64,000 nt of DNA from Candidatus Rokuibacteriota bacterium (GTDB lineage Bacteria; Methylomirabilota; Methylomirabilia; Rokubacteriales; CSP1-6), in the NCBI GenBank assembly GCA_016866775.1, contig VGLJ01000010.1:24310-88309 (forward strand), given 5' to 3'. Position numbers and translations under genes: made by a program. Of this stretch, positions 26,779-35,079 are shown one piece after another. How positions within the stretch are numbered: the stretch's first letter is position 1; every line of letters starts with the position of its first letter. Under the pieces are notes generated by a model. It was not told where the DNA came from. It searched no databases and saw only the letters and a program-made list of their open reading frames with translations.

Positions 26779-29700
26779 TCAGGCCTTTCTCACTCGGACC
26801 TGCGTGTCATAGAACACGGCGCTGCCACCTGTGAGGTCGCTGAGAGTCGTGTTCTTGATCACCGGGTCCACCCGCAGCGCGGCGTTGGCGTGAATGCCGG
26901 CCGCACGACGCTTGTCGCCCTTCACCACGTGGCCATCGATCGTCACGTCGCTCGAGCCGTACGCCCAGTGCCCGTGTCCCAGCGAAAACGCGACGACCCC
27001 CGGGCGAATGCCTTCCGTCACGACGAGACGTCCCTCGATCGCGCGCGTCGTCCCATTCTTGAAGTCCCAGACCCCTGTGGGATTGGACGCGGATTCGAGC
27101 CGAACGCGGTCGTCGGCCTTGAGCCCGCGCCGCGCGGCATCGCGCGAGTTCATCAGCACACCGTTTTCCGGGAGCACGGAGAGCAGCAGGTAATTCGCGG
27201 CCGTCCGCGGCTTCGTGTGAGAGATCTCGCGGTACGTGATGAGCCGGAGATCGTATCCGGCGCGTTCGTCGTTGATGGGCCGCCCCGTCGAATCGACCGG
27301 CGACGGCAGCCAGCTCGCGACGCCCGGAAACGGTTTGCCGGTCATCGAGTTCTTCGTGGTCGCCGTCTTCTCCTGATAGAGGTTGATCAGCGTGCCGTAC
27401 GTGTTGCGCGCGAGCTTGCCGTCGTACCCTTTCGCGAAGTCGTCGAAGCGCCCGCCTCGGTTGAGCAGGTACACGACTTTCGGCCACAGCGCTTCGCCGA
27501 CCGTCGTCTTCCACCGGGCGACATCGAACACCGCCGTCGGCAGATGGCGCCGGCCCTCCGTGAAGATGCGAACCTCGTCCGCGGTGGCGTCCGGCAACGC
27601 GTCCGACGCACGGTCGCCGACGGCGAGATTTGCCGCCATGCGGAGATAGAGATGGTCGGGGTGCGTGAACGGCTTGCCCGGTCCGAAGCCGTCAGGCCCG
27701 AATCCCGGGAGCCCGAGCTTCTCGGCGATGCCGAGCAGCATCGCCTCCAGCGAAATCGGCATCTCCTGGCCGTACACCTTCACGGTCTCCGGGATCGGCG
27801 CGATCACGGGCTGACGCACCGGCATGACTTTCCACACCATGTTCGGGTGTGACCCGGCGAACTCCCAGCGCTCGAGGTTCGACAGATCCGGAAAGATGTA
27901 GTCGGCGTACATCGACGTCTCGCCGACGACGATGTCGTTCGCGACGACGAGCGGGATCTTCCGCGGGTCGGCGAGGATCTCGATGTTCGTGTTCCCGGCC
28001 GGGAGCGCGTAGACGGGCGAGCCCATGTAGATGAAGAGCGCCTTCGCCGCGTACGGGTACGCGTCGCCGACCGAGGGGATGATCTCCTGGTACATGTCCG
28101 AGGCGAGCGGGAACCACGGCCGCTTCGCCGGATAGCCGTCGAAGAGCGTCGTGCTCTCGTACTTGTCGCCGTGACGGATGACGCTCACCCCGAACGGCGG
28201 CAGGGCCCCGGCGATCCTGCCCACGGGGAACGGCTGGGCCCATGCGACCTCGGTGCCGTCCGGTTGCTTGACCCTCTCGGACTTGCCACCGCCCGCATCG
28301 TAGGTCGTCGCTTTCACCAGCCCGCCGGCCCAGTCGTAATTCCCGATGAGGAGATTGAGCGAATACCGCGCGAGCACCTGGTAGAAGCCGTTCGTGTGCT
28401 GCGAGACGCCGCGGTGGATGTCCGCGACGGCGCGCTTGCCATGACCGGTGAACTCGCGGGCGAGCTCGACGATGTCGGTGGTCGCGATGCCGGCGAGCGC
28501 CGCCCATTCGTCCAGGGACTTCGCGCCGGCAGACTCCGAGAGGAGCTGGAACCCGGACTTCACCTCCGCGCCCGACACGGTGGTCGCGACGGCGAGGTCG
28601 CCCTCGACGGGCGTCTTGTCCGAATACGGGTCGAACGCCACCGCCTGGCCGCCCTTGAGCACCACGAACGGATCGAATTCGTAGGCGACCTCGGCACCGC
28701 TCGCATCCTTCGTGACACGCTTGTCGACCGGCAGCCCGATCTCGGACGCGCGCAGGAATGTCGTCGGCTGCCCCTTGTCGATCTTCACGAGCCACGCGGC
28801 GTTGCTCCAGGTGGGCTCGCCGCCCGCCTGCGCGGCCCCGCGGTTCGCGTTGGCGAGATACCGCGCGTCGTACCGTTGCTGCTCGATGATCCAGCGGATC
28901 ATGCCGAGGGCCAGCGCGCCTTCGCCGCCGGGCTGGATCGGAATCCACTTCCACGCGTTTCCGGCGATCTTGGACGCGCGCGGGTCGACCACGGCGATCT
29001 TCAACGTGCCGTCCGCCACGCGCTGCGCGATCCGCAGCGCCCGGTTCGTCGGGCCGTAATCGCCTTCGTACGGCGAGGCGCCGACGAAGAGCATGAAGTC
29101 GGCGGCCTGCTGGTCCCCCTGCCAGTAGAATTTCGCGCCGCCCGTCCACGACCATTTCCGGCTTGCCGGGTCGAACCGGTACTGCTCGCTCATCGCCTTG
29201 CCCGTGAAGTAGAGCGAGCCCTGACAGACCGTCGTGTGGCCGTGTGCGTTCGCGGACCCGAACCCCGTCTCGATGAAGCGACGAATGAGGTCGCCGCGAC
29301 CGCCCTTGACGCGCCCCCACATGAAGACGAACTGGTTGTTGCGCGGGCCGAGGTCGGGGTGATCGGGATCGATCAGCTTGTCGAGATTCGCCGCGTGCTT
29401 CGTCTTGAAGTCCGCGAGCGTCATGGCCTTCGCCGCGACCTTCCTCGCGTCCTCTGCCAGCGCCCGCATGACCTCGGCGTCGCGAATCGCCCAGAGCTCC
29501 TTGAGCCCTTCGACGCGCCGGCGCTCCTCACCGGGCACATCCTTGAAGAGCACGCCGCCGTCGACGATTTCCGTGACCGCCTGGTCGAACGACACCGAGA
29601 TCCACTTGCCTTCACCGCGCTTGCCGGCGCGCTTGAGCACGCGCACAACACGGTACGGATCGTACGCGGTCTGGATCGCGGCTTGGCCCTTCGGGCAGAG

Positions 29701-30015
29701 CGCACCCTCCACGACCGCCGCCTCCGAGATCGGTGTCGCCATGGAAAGATGCGGCGCCATGTTCCAGGGTGAGTACGGATTGCCCTCGATCTTTGCGATG
29801 AGACCGTCCTCGATCTTCACCTTGATGCCGCATTGCGTGTTGCATTGCTGGCACACGGAATAGAGCACGCGCTCCGGGCGCGTGAACGGATAGGCGGTGG
29901 CCGGGCTGGCCTCGGCCACGTCCACTCGCTCCCAGAACCCCGCGAGCGCGCCGGACGCGGCCGAGCCTCCCAGCAGCGCCGTCGTCTTCAGGAACGCGCG
30001 TCGGCTCTCGGTCAT
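26779..30015 (-). CDS. Tat-exported molybdopterin oxidoreductase, tetrathionate-reductase-like catalytic subunit
   Basis: A 1078-residue DMSO-reductase-superfamily enzyme binding bis-MGD and one 4Fe-4S cluster. The N-terminus has the twin-arginine signal SRRAFLK and a hydrophobic stretch. Cluster cysteines are C55, C58, C62 and C107 (CQQCNTQC then CPKGQ). The probable Mo ligand is C264 in TTVCQGSLY. Length and motif spacing fit TtrA-like enzymes, but arsenate, selenate or sulfur-compound reductases are related and not excluded. The ATG is preceded by GGAGG. It follows the FeS subunit and precedes a small membrane protein, forming a respiratory complex gene set acting in the periplasm. Confidence 0.85.
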   Translation of the reverse strand: MTESRRAFLKTTALLGGSAASGALAGFWERVDVAEASPATAYPFTRPERVLYSVCQQCNTQCGIKVKIEDGLIAKIEGNPYSPWNMAPHLSMATPISEAAVVEGALCPKGQAAIQTAYDPYRVVRVLKRAGKRGEGKWISVSFDQAVTEIVDGGVLFKDVPGEERRRVEGLKELWAIRDAEVMRALAEDARKVAAKAMTLADFKTKHAANLDKLIDPDHPDLGPRNNQFVFMWGRVKGGRGDLIRRFIETGFGSANAHGHTTVCQGSLYFTGKAMSEQYRFDPASRKWSWTGGAKFYWQGDQQAADFMLFVGASPYEGDYGPTNRALRIAQRVADGTLKIAVVDPRASKIAGNAWKWIPIQPGGEGALALGMIRWIIEQQRYDARYLANANRGAAQAGGEPTWSNAAWLVKIDKGQPTTFLRASEIGLPVDKRVTKDASGAEVAYEFDPFVVLKGGQAVAFDPYSDKTPVEGDLAVATTVSGAEVKSGFQLLSESAGAKSLDEWAALAGIATTDIVELAREFTGHGKRAVADIHRGVSQHTNGFYQVLARYSLNLLIGNYDWAGGLVKATTYDAGGGKSERVKQPDGTEVAWAQPFPVGRIAGALPPFGVSVIRHGDKYESTTLFDGYPAKRPWFPLASDMYQEIIPSVGDAYPYAAKALFIYMGSPVYALPAGNTNIEILADPRKIPLVVANDIVVGETSMYADYIFPDLSNLERWEFAGSHPNMVWKVMPVRQPVIAPIPETVKVYGQEMPISLEAMLLGIAEKLGLPGFGPDGFGPGKPFTHPDHLYLRMAANLAVGDRASDALPDATADEVRIFTEGRRHLPTAVFDVARWKTTVGEALWPKVVYLLNRGGRFDDFAKGYDGKLARNTYGTLINLYQEKTATTKNSMTGKPFPGVASWLPSPVDSTGRPINDERAGYDLRLITYREISHTKPRTAANYLLLSVLPENGVLMNSRDAARRGLKADDRVRLESASNPTGVWDFKNGTTRAIEGRLVVTEGIRPGVVAFSLGHGHWAYGSSDVTIDGHVVKGDKRRAAGIHANAALRVDPVIKNTTLSDLTGGSAVFYDTQVRVRKA

Positions 30016-30904
30016 CGCAGCCTCCCTGCGTCAGGGAGAAGACACGCGGCTTGGTCCCGGCATCTTCCTTGAGCCGCGTGACATTGCTTCGCCGCGAGAG
30101 CTCGCTGACCACGCTCGACGGATCGTTCAGGTCCCCGAACGAGATCGCGTTGGAGATACACGTGGTCACGCAGGCCGGTAGCATGCCGACCTCGACCCGA
30201 TGCAGACAGAAATGGCACTTGCGCGCTTTATCGACGGGGTCCGCCTTGCCGTCACGCTTCCACGCGCGGCCGTACTCCCAGGCCGTCACGCTCTCGTACG
30301 GCTCCCGCCGCGGCGTGCCGTCCGTGAAGAACTGTCCGGTGTCGAGCGCCCGCGCGTCGTAGGGGCACGCGCCGACGCAGGCGCCGCAGCCGATGCAGCG
30401 TTCATAGTCGATCGCCACGACGCCATCGCGGCGCTGGTAGGTGGCCTTCGTCGGCTCGACGGGACACACCGGAATGCAGGGCGGCTCATCGCACTGCATG
30501 CACCCCTGCGAGAAGAACCGGCGGCGAACGTTCGGATACGCCCCCGTCATCTCCTCGGTGACGTGACGATAGAAGATCTCGGGCGGCAGCTTGTTGTCCA
30601 CGGCGCACGCCACCGTGCACGCCGAGCACCCGACGCAGCGGCGCGTGTCGATGGCCATCCCCCACCGCCGCTGCTCGAGCGGCTTCTGGATCGAGCGCCG
30701 CACCTCACGCTGCATGCGGAGGAGGATGCCTTCGGACGCTGCCGGTGGCGGCAGCGGGGCCATGGATGAGGTCGACGGCTCGGCGGTCGTCGGCGCCAGA
30801 AGAGCGAGTGCCCCGGGCGCGGCTGCGGCGCCTTCGAGGATCTGGCGCCGCGTGATGTGCGGATCGGTCGGCTGTTGGGACGTTCTGTGCGCGCGGGATC
30901 CCAT
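29612..30904 (-). CDS. Tat-exported four-cluster ferredoxin subunit (TtrB/DmsB-like); frame runs into next gene
   Basis: An electron-transfer subunit for the molybdoenzyme. A twin-arginine signal (HITRRQILEGAAAAPGALAL) is followed by four 4Fe-4S motifs: CVGCSACTVAC at 90-100, CMQCDEPPCIPVC, CIGCGACVGACPYDA and CHFCLHRVEVGMLPAC. The family protein should end near KPRVFS at about 30031. Here no in-frame stop occurs and the frame reads on for roughly 140 codons over the next gene. Removing one C from the CCC run at about 30034 would place TGA immediately after KPRVFS. The biological protein is probably 30031-30904. GGGAGG precedes the start. Confidence 0.85.
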   Translation of the reverse strand: MGSRAHRTSQQPTDPHITRRQILEGAAAAPGALALLAPTTAEPSTSSMAPLPPPAASEGILLRMQREVRRSIQKPLEQRRWGMAIDTRRCVGCSACTVACAVDNKLPPEIFYRHVTEEMTGAYPNVRRRFFSQGCMQCDEPPCIPVCPVEPTKATYQRRDGVVAIDYERCIGCGACVGACPYDARALDTGQFFTDGTPRREPYESVTAWEYGRAWKRDGKADPVDKARKCHFCLHRVEVGMLPACVTTCISNAISFGDLNDPSSVVSELSRRSNVTRLKEDAGTKPRVFSLTQGGCDDREPTRVPEDDGAAGRLGRVRRARGVLGASGRGRGQPGHRLSVHAPGARALFRVPAMQHAMRHQGEDRGRSHRKDRGQSVLTLEHGAASFHGDTDLGGGGRGGCALPEGPSRDPDRVRSVPCCARAQARRQAR

Positions 30905-31261
30905 GGGTTGGTTGCCTCCCGGCTCTCAATCTCTGCGACATCGCTCGGCGTCGCGATAAGACCGGCCACGGATCGCCCGCGCCGGCGCCCGGGACGGCCG
31001 GCTCGTTTCGCCGGCGCCCCCCCTGGAGGTCGACCGCCCTCCTCTGGCCAGTCCTTCTCGCGATCAACCGTTGCGCGTCCGCGTGCGTCATGGGCGCAAG
31101 GCGATCGCCACTCCTGCGGCGTGAAAGCACGGAATCGACATACATCCATTTGGTCAGCCGACACCGCCACTTACGCGGATGGCGACCGACGTAGTAGCCC
31201 GGGAGGGATGTCGGGTGGCGTCTCGGAGTCCGGGGCGCGGTAGCCTCAGGTGAGGCGTACC

Positions 31262-31304
31262 GTGCGCTGCCGGGCTGCGCCACACCCCGATGTCAGCGGA
31301 GAGT
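31262..31304 (-). repeat. Relic of the 5' part of tRNA-Pro plus leader (direct repeat of 26233-26275)
   Basis: Thirty-eight of 43 bases match 26233-26275 in the same orientation. The match covers the acceptor 5' strand, the D arm and about 15 nt of upstream flank. It stops before the anticodon arm, so this copy is not a tRNA gene. Together the two copies bracket the Mo/FeS operon (about 5.0 kb). Confidence 0.75.
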
Positions 31305-31437
31305 CAATCGTCGGCATCCGGCCGTTGTTCGAGTCGACGACGGAGTGGGCCCTGCGCCCGCGAACAGGCCGCCCGTGTCGCACGCGCCCGTGAGATCGTC
31401 CGCGACGATGGTGAGGAGGCTCGACGCGCCCGACAAT

Positions 31438-31450
31438 AGCCTGTTAGGCT
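31438..31450 (+). promoter_or_regulatory. Inverted repeat in the leader of the UGSC operon
   Basis: AGCCT-GTT-AGGCT ends six bases before the ATG of the next gene, where a ribosome-binding site would lie. No good Shine-Dalgarno is otherwise visible. It could be an operator or a translation-masking hairpin; it might also be chance. Confidence 0.3.
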
Positions 31451-31456
31451 TCCGCC

Positions 31457-32509
31457 ATGGCCAGCCTGGACCTGCGAGCCGCGCAGCACGACGTCCCGGA
31501 CACGATCGACGCGGTGGAGGAATGCTACCGGCGCGGGTGGACGGACGGCCTGCCCGTGGTGCCGCCCACGGCGGCGAAGGTGAGCGCGATGCTGGAGGCG
31601 GCCGGGCTCGCGCCCAACCACGTGCTGGGCGAGGTGCCCGTGCGCCGGCGCGCGATCACCGCCGAGCGGCTGGCGGCGAACGCGGTGATGGCGGGCTGCC
31701 TGCCCGAGCACTTCCCCGTCGTGCGCGCCGCCCTCGACGCGTTCCTCGAGCACGATCCGAACATCCTGCACGAGGTGTCGGCGGCGACGAACGCGCCGGG
31801 CTGGCTGATCGTCGTGAACGGGCCGGTGCGGCGCGCCATCGGCCTCGGCTGCACCGACAACCTGCTCTCGTCCGCGAACCGCGCGAACGCCACCATCGCC
31901 CGCGCGATCCGGCTCGTCCTCATGAACGTGCTGGAGTCGCGCCCCGGAATCCTCGACCGCGGCTGCATGGGCTCGCTCGTGAAGGCCGGCGTCTGCTTCG
32001 GCGAGGACGAGGAGCGCAGCGCGTGGCCGCCGCTCCACGTGCGGCGCGGGTTCGAGGCGGCGGCGTCGACGGTGACCGTGGCCAGCGTCCAGGACCCGGA
32101 GATGCTAGGCAACCGCTACGGGCAGACCGCCGAGAGCCTGATGGACGCGGTGGCGGACGCGATGGCCACGCACGGCCTTGCCGTGCACTTCACCTTCACC
32201 GCCACCGAGTGGTTCTGGATCGTCGGGCACTGGCACGCCGAGATGCTGGCGCGCCAGGGCTGGACGGTGCCGCGCATGCAGCAGTACGTCGCGGAGCGGG
32301 CCTGGCGCACGCGCGCCGATCTGAAGCGGCTCGGCGCCCAGCGCGGCGCCGTCGAGCCGGGCGACGAGACGGCCCGCGTGCTCGCGGCGCCGCGGCCCGA
32401 CGACATCTCCATCGTGAAGGCCGGCGGGGACAGCGGGATCTACAGCACGCTCTTCAAGGTCTACATCGGGATGCCGACCACCACCGTCGAGATCCGGAGG
32501 CGCACATGA
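31457..32509 (+). CDS. Conserved protein encoded with UGSC selenoprotein; function unknown
   Basis: A 350-residue soluble protein I cannot place in a characterised enzyme family. No signal peptide or membrane span is seen. Distinct segments are CYRRGWTDGLPVVPPTAAKV (23-42), TNAPGWLIVVNGPVRRAIGL (111-130), RANATIARAIRLVLMNVL and a C-terminal PDDISIVKAGG. Five cysteines (23, 81, 132, 170, 180) stand in conserved-looking contexts and could be redox or metal residues. The stop overlaps the ATG of the UGSC gene (ATGA), so the products are made together and probably form a complex or act in one reaction. Confidence 0.7.
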   Translation: MASLDLRAAQHDVPDTIDAVEECYRRGWTDGLPVVPPTAAKVSAMLEAAGLAPNHVLGEVPVRRRAITAERLAANAVMAGCLPEHFPVVRAALDAFLEHDPNILHEVSAATNAPGWLIVVNGPVRRAIGLGCTDNLLSSANRANATIARAIRLVLMNVLESRPGILDRGCMGSLVKAGVCFGEDEERSAWPPLHVRRGFEAAASTVTVASVQDPEMLGNRYGQTAESLMDAVADAMATHGLAVHFTFTATEWFWIVGHWHAEMLARQGWTVPRMQQYVAERAWRTRADLKRLGAQRGAVEPGDETARVLAAPRPDDISIVKAGGDSGIYSTLFKVYIGMPTTTVEIRRRT

Positions 32510-33048
32510 CGACACCGACGATCCGCTTGATCGATCCCACGGGAGGCGCGATGGCGCGCGAGGCCTTCGCGCTCGCGCCGCGCCCCGCCGACTTGCGCGG
32601 GGCGCGTCTCGGGCTCCTCGACAACTCGAAGTCGGGGTCCGAGCCGATCCTGCGCGCCATCGCGGCGCTGCTGAAGGACGAGTTCCAGTGGGCCGACGTC
32701 TACTACGCGAAGAAGCACTCCGCGTCGCTGCCGCCGAAGCCCGAGATCCTGGAATCGCTCCACCGGCACGCCGACGTGGTGGTGACCGGCGTCGGCGACT
32801 GAGGGGGCTGCTCGTCGGGCAGTTTGCTCGACGGTGTGACGCTGGAGCGGCAGGGGATCCCGACCGCGACGATCATCACGAGCGTCTTCGTGCACACGGC
32901 GGAGGCCTACACGCGCCTGCTCGGCGTGCCGGACTTCCCGTACCTCGTGTGCCCGCACCCGATCACGAGCGTGGGGCCGCGGGAGCTCGAGGAGCGCGCG
33001 CGCCTGCTCGCGCCCGGGGTGCGTCGGCTCCTGCTGCGGGAGGCGTAG
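32506..33048 (+). CDS. UGSC-family (seleno)protein; in-frame TGA at 32800-32802 read as selenocysteine
   Basis: A normal reading stops at TGA after 98 codons, yet the same frame continues without a stop for 81 more codons and is protein-like throughout (IPTATIITSVFVHTAEAYTR, PDFPYLVCPHPITSVGP). The junction reads VVTGVGD-U-GGCSSGSLLDG, which fits the UGSC motif (Sec or Cys, Gly, Ser/Gly, Cys) of the family named for it. A UxxC pair suggests thiol/selenol redox chemistry. The full protein is 180 residues with Sec at 99. The 5' gene overlaps by 4 bp. No selABCD gene lies in the window, so decoding depends on the rest of the genome. If Sec is not used, this is a nonsense-broken gene. Confidence 0.8.
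32803..32823 (+). promoter_or_regulatory. Candidate bacterial SECIS hairpin after the TGA
   Basis: Directly after the TGA, GCTGC (32807-32811) can pair with GCAGT (32819-32823), one pair being G-U. The loop is TCGTCGG, with its GG 15-16 nt from the TGA. Position and size fit a bacterial SECIS read by SelB, though such elements are weakly conserved and this was judged by eye only. Confidence 0.45.
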
Positions 33049-33133
33049 GCGCGAGTGGTGGATTGCGTTCCCGCCGCGCCCCGGCGCCGCGCGCGCTGAT
33101 CGCGATGCTCGCGCCGTGGTCGCGGCGCCGGGC

Positions 33134-33400
33134 CTAGAGCCCGAACGCGTCGGCGGCCAGCCGGCGCAGCTCCTCGTGCAGCTCCGCGCGCAGCGACGAT
33201 AGCCGATGCCGACCAGCCACGGCCACGCGCCCTCGCTGTAGTACTCCATGAAGAACGAGCGCCGCCACGTTGCCGGCCTGCCGTCGAGCAGCGGCACGAA
33301 CGAGCGGCCCTGGATGTGCGGCCCCGGTTGTCCGCCGCCCAGCTCGATCAGCGTCGGCGCGATGTCGAGCGCGATCACCATCTGGTCGATCGTCGACCCG
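33134..33400 (-). pseudogene. Sulfatase C-terminal remnant
   Basis: The minus strand encodes DQMVIALDIAPTLIELGG, GRSFVPLLDGRPATWRRSFF and MEYYSEGAWPWLVGIGY, the typical C-terminal half of alkaline-phosphatase-fold sulfatases. A frame change follows to ELHEELRRLAADAFGL and a stop. The catalytic N-terminal half with the CxPxR site is absent. About 25 residues between the two pieces are also missing relative to the family. Confidence 0.75.
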
Positions 33401-33417
33401 GCGCGGCTGCGGCGAGT

Positions 33418-33741
33418 TCAGCCCCCCTCGCGATCTCTGGTTGCGCGCGATCGGCGACGTCGGCGGAGATCGTGAGGCTCTCCAGAATCGCGTGAATCGC
33501 CTGCGGCTCCTCGATGAGGCCCAGCAAGCGCAGGCGGCCTCCGCAGCGCGGCCCGGCGCATGAGCTTCGCCCACTCGTAATAGCGCGGAGGCGGGGCCAA
33601 CGCGGCGTGGGTGGCCACAGCCTCAGGCGCACGCTCCTCCGACTCCGATCCCGCCGTGATCCGAGTGTCGTACGCGGCAACGCGGCCGCGCCAGCGCGCG
33701 TGCGGGGCCAGCACGCCGCGATAGAGGATCAGATTGATGCG
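33418..33741 (-). pseudogene. Transposase C-terminal remnant (IS91-like type)
   Basis: Two minus-strand frames give the tail of a transposase: RINLILYRGVLAPHARWRG, then RYYEWAKLMRR, then after a frame change PRCGGRLRLLGLIEEPQAIH. The YHGVLAP...RW...CxxCGG...IEDP arrangement is characteristic of IS91/IS801-like transposase C-termini. The N-terminal catalytic part is missing. It lies inside a cluster of other gene fragments. Confidence 0.55.
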
Positions 33742-33817
33742 CGGGCGCGCGCCGATCACGAAGATCCGCGAGGAGACCCCGAGACGCCCGCGAATGGCCG
33801 TCGTCTGGGTGAGAGGG

Positions 33818-34924
33818 CGCTTCTCCTGGTCGTGACCGCGCGCGTCGAGGAGATCGACGAGGCGCCCGCAGTTCGCGCCGCACTCGACGAGCTGGAACGG
33901 GATCGCGCCGTGGTGAGAGTGCCGTTGCCGCCCCTCTCTCGGACGGAGACGCACGAGCTGGCGCGATCGCTCGCGCGGACGGAAAGCGACGACATGGTGC
34001 TGGCCCGGCTCGCGGATCATGCCTGGGCGGTCAGCCAGGGCAACCCTTTCGTGATCGTGGAGACCGTGCTCGCTTCCGCGGAAGGGACCACGGCCTCGTC
34101 CGGGGCGTTCGGTGTTCCCGACCGCGTGCGGGAAATCGTGGCCCGTCGTCTCTCGCGTCTCTCGGAGCGCGGCGGTGAGCTGGCCGACGTGGCCTCCGTC
34201 ATCGGACGGGCGTTCGAGTTCGCGCTGCTGCATCGTGCCAGCGGTCTCGACGAAGGCGACGCCGCGAGGGCTGTCGAGGAGCTCGTGCGCCGGGGGATCC
34301 TCCACGGCGTCGGCGAGCACTTCGACTTCACGCACGACCGCATCCGCGACGTCGCGTACGGGGCCCTCCTCCTTCCGCGTCGTCAGCTCCTCCACCGTCG
34401 CGTCGCCGACGCGATCGAGGATCTCTACCGCGCGCAGCTCGAGCCCTACCTGCTGGCGCTGGGCCTGCACTACCGCGGAGCGGGCGTCTGGTCGAAGACC
34501 GCCGACTACCTCACGCGCGCGGGCCGCGAAGCACAAACCGTTCGGTCCGCGCGCGGCGGCGCGCGCGCGCGCGATCAGCTTCGCGTACGGCCACGCGCTC
34601 GTCGTCGAGATGCTCGGCGAGGCACGTCTGCTCGCGGGCGATGTCGAAGAGGCCGGGCGGCGCGGTGACGAGGCGATCGCGCTCGCGCTGGCGGTACCTG
34701 ACGTCGCGCACGCGCGCTTCGAGGAGGCGATCTCGCTGGCCGGCGCGCGTGGCATGCGACCGCTCATCGCGCACGGCCGGCTGGGCCTCGGTCACGCGCG
34801 GGCGCTCGACCACGATCGCTCCGGCGCCCGCACGGAGATCACGGCGGCGCTCGCCGACTACCGCGCGATGGCGATGCCGTACTGGATCGCGCGGGCCGCG
34901 GACGCGCTCGCGACGCTCGGATGA
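33818..34924 (+). pseudogene. Fragment of an AAA-ATPase/TPR regulatory protein (adenylate-cyclase-linked type)
   Basis: The first frame encodes the end of an ATPase sensor domain (LLVVTARVEEIDEAP, HAWAVSQGNPFVIVETVLAS, IVARRLSRLSERGGELADVA, HFDFTHDRIRDVAYGALL). After about 34560 the homology moves to another frame with TPR-like helices (FAYGHALVVEMLGEARLLAG, FEEAISLAGARGMRPLIAHG, MAMPYWIARAADALATLG). Such modules occur in large cyclase- or kinase-linked regulators. The P-loop and cyclase parts are missing and several TPRs are deleted. Confidence 0.65.
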
Positions 34925-34950
34925 TCGTGTCTCTCGGAGCCCTCCCGACC

Positions 34951-34982
34951 CGGCGTTGCCGAAGACGAAGTCGTGGAAATCG
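34951..34982 (+). repeat. 32-bp direct repeat of the 3' part of the amidohydrolase gene (35659-35690)
   Basis: Thirty-one of 32 bases match 35659-35690, inside the amidohydrolase gene (antisense to that gene's coding strand). The match ends abruptly and one base later a fragment of a different gene begins. It is a recombination scar, not a gene. Confidence 0.7.
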
Positions 34983-34983
34983 G

Positions 34984-35054
34984 CCTACGGCGCCTTCACC
35001 CAGCGCTGGCTGACGCTCAACTTCGCCCACCGCCAGGCCGGCGGCGGCGAGTAC
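34984..35054 (+). pseudogene. 3' fragment of an IPNS-like dioxygenase gene
   Basis: These 71 bases correspond to 24809-24882 at the end of the intact dioxygenase gene, with two substitutions and an in-frame 3-bp deletion. They encode AYGAFTQRWLTLNFAHRQ then AGGGEY. The codon-respecting differences suggest it derives from a paralog rather than directly from the copy at 23890. Confidence 0.75.
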
Positions 35055-35079
35055 CCGCCGGCACCGTCGCTTCCGATCG

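Larger units (their letters stand above)
30905..31456. other. Intergenic stretch without a recognisable gene
   Basis: I see no convincing coding sequence in these ~550 bases. They lie between the divergent starts of the FeS subunit and the UGSC operon, so they must hold both promoters. Recognisable items are a GCCTCA-GG-TGAGGC inverted repeat at 31243-31256, the tRNA-Pro fragment at 31262-31304 and an inverted repeat just before the next gene. Confidence 0.5.

Noticed and set aside
28171..29772. 533-codon plus-strand open frame opposite the Mo subunit
   Set aside because: It mirrors a strongly supported gene, is rich in Arg/Gly/Leu with no family motif, and is a typical shadow of GC-rich coding DNA.
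31345..32802. 485-codon frame ending at the TGA
   Set aside because: Its first ~390 codons are a shadow of the unknown partner gene; only the part from 32506 is real, as the first half of the UGSC protein.
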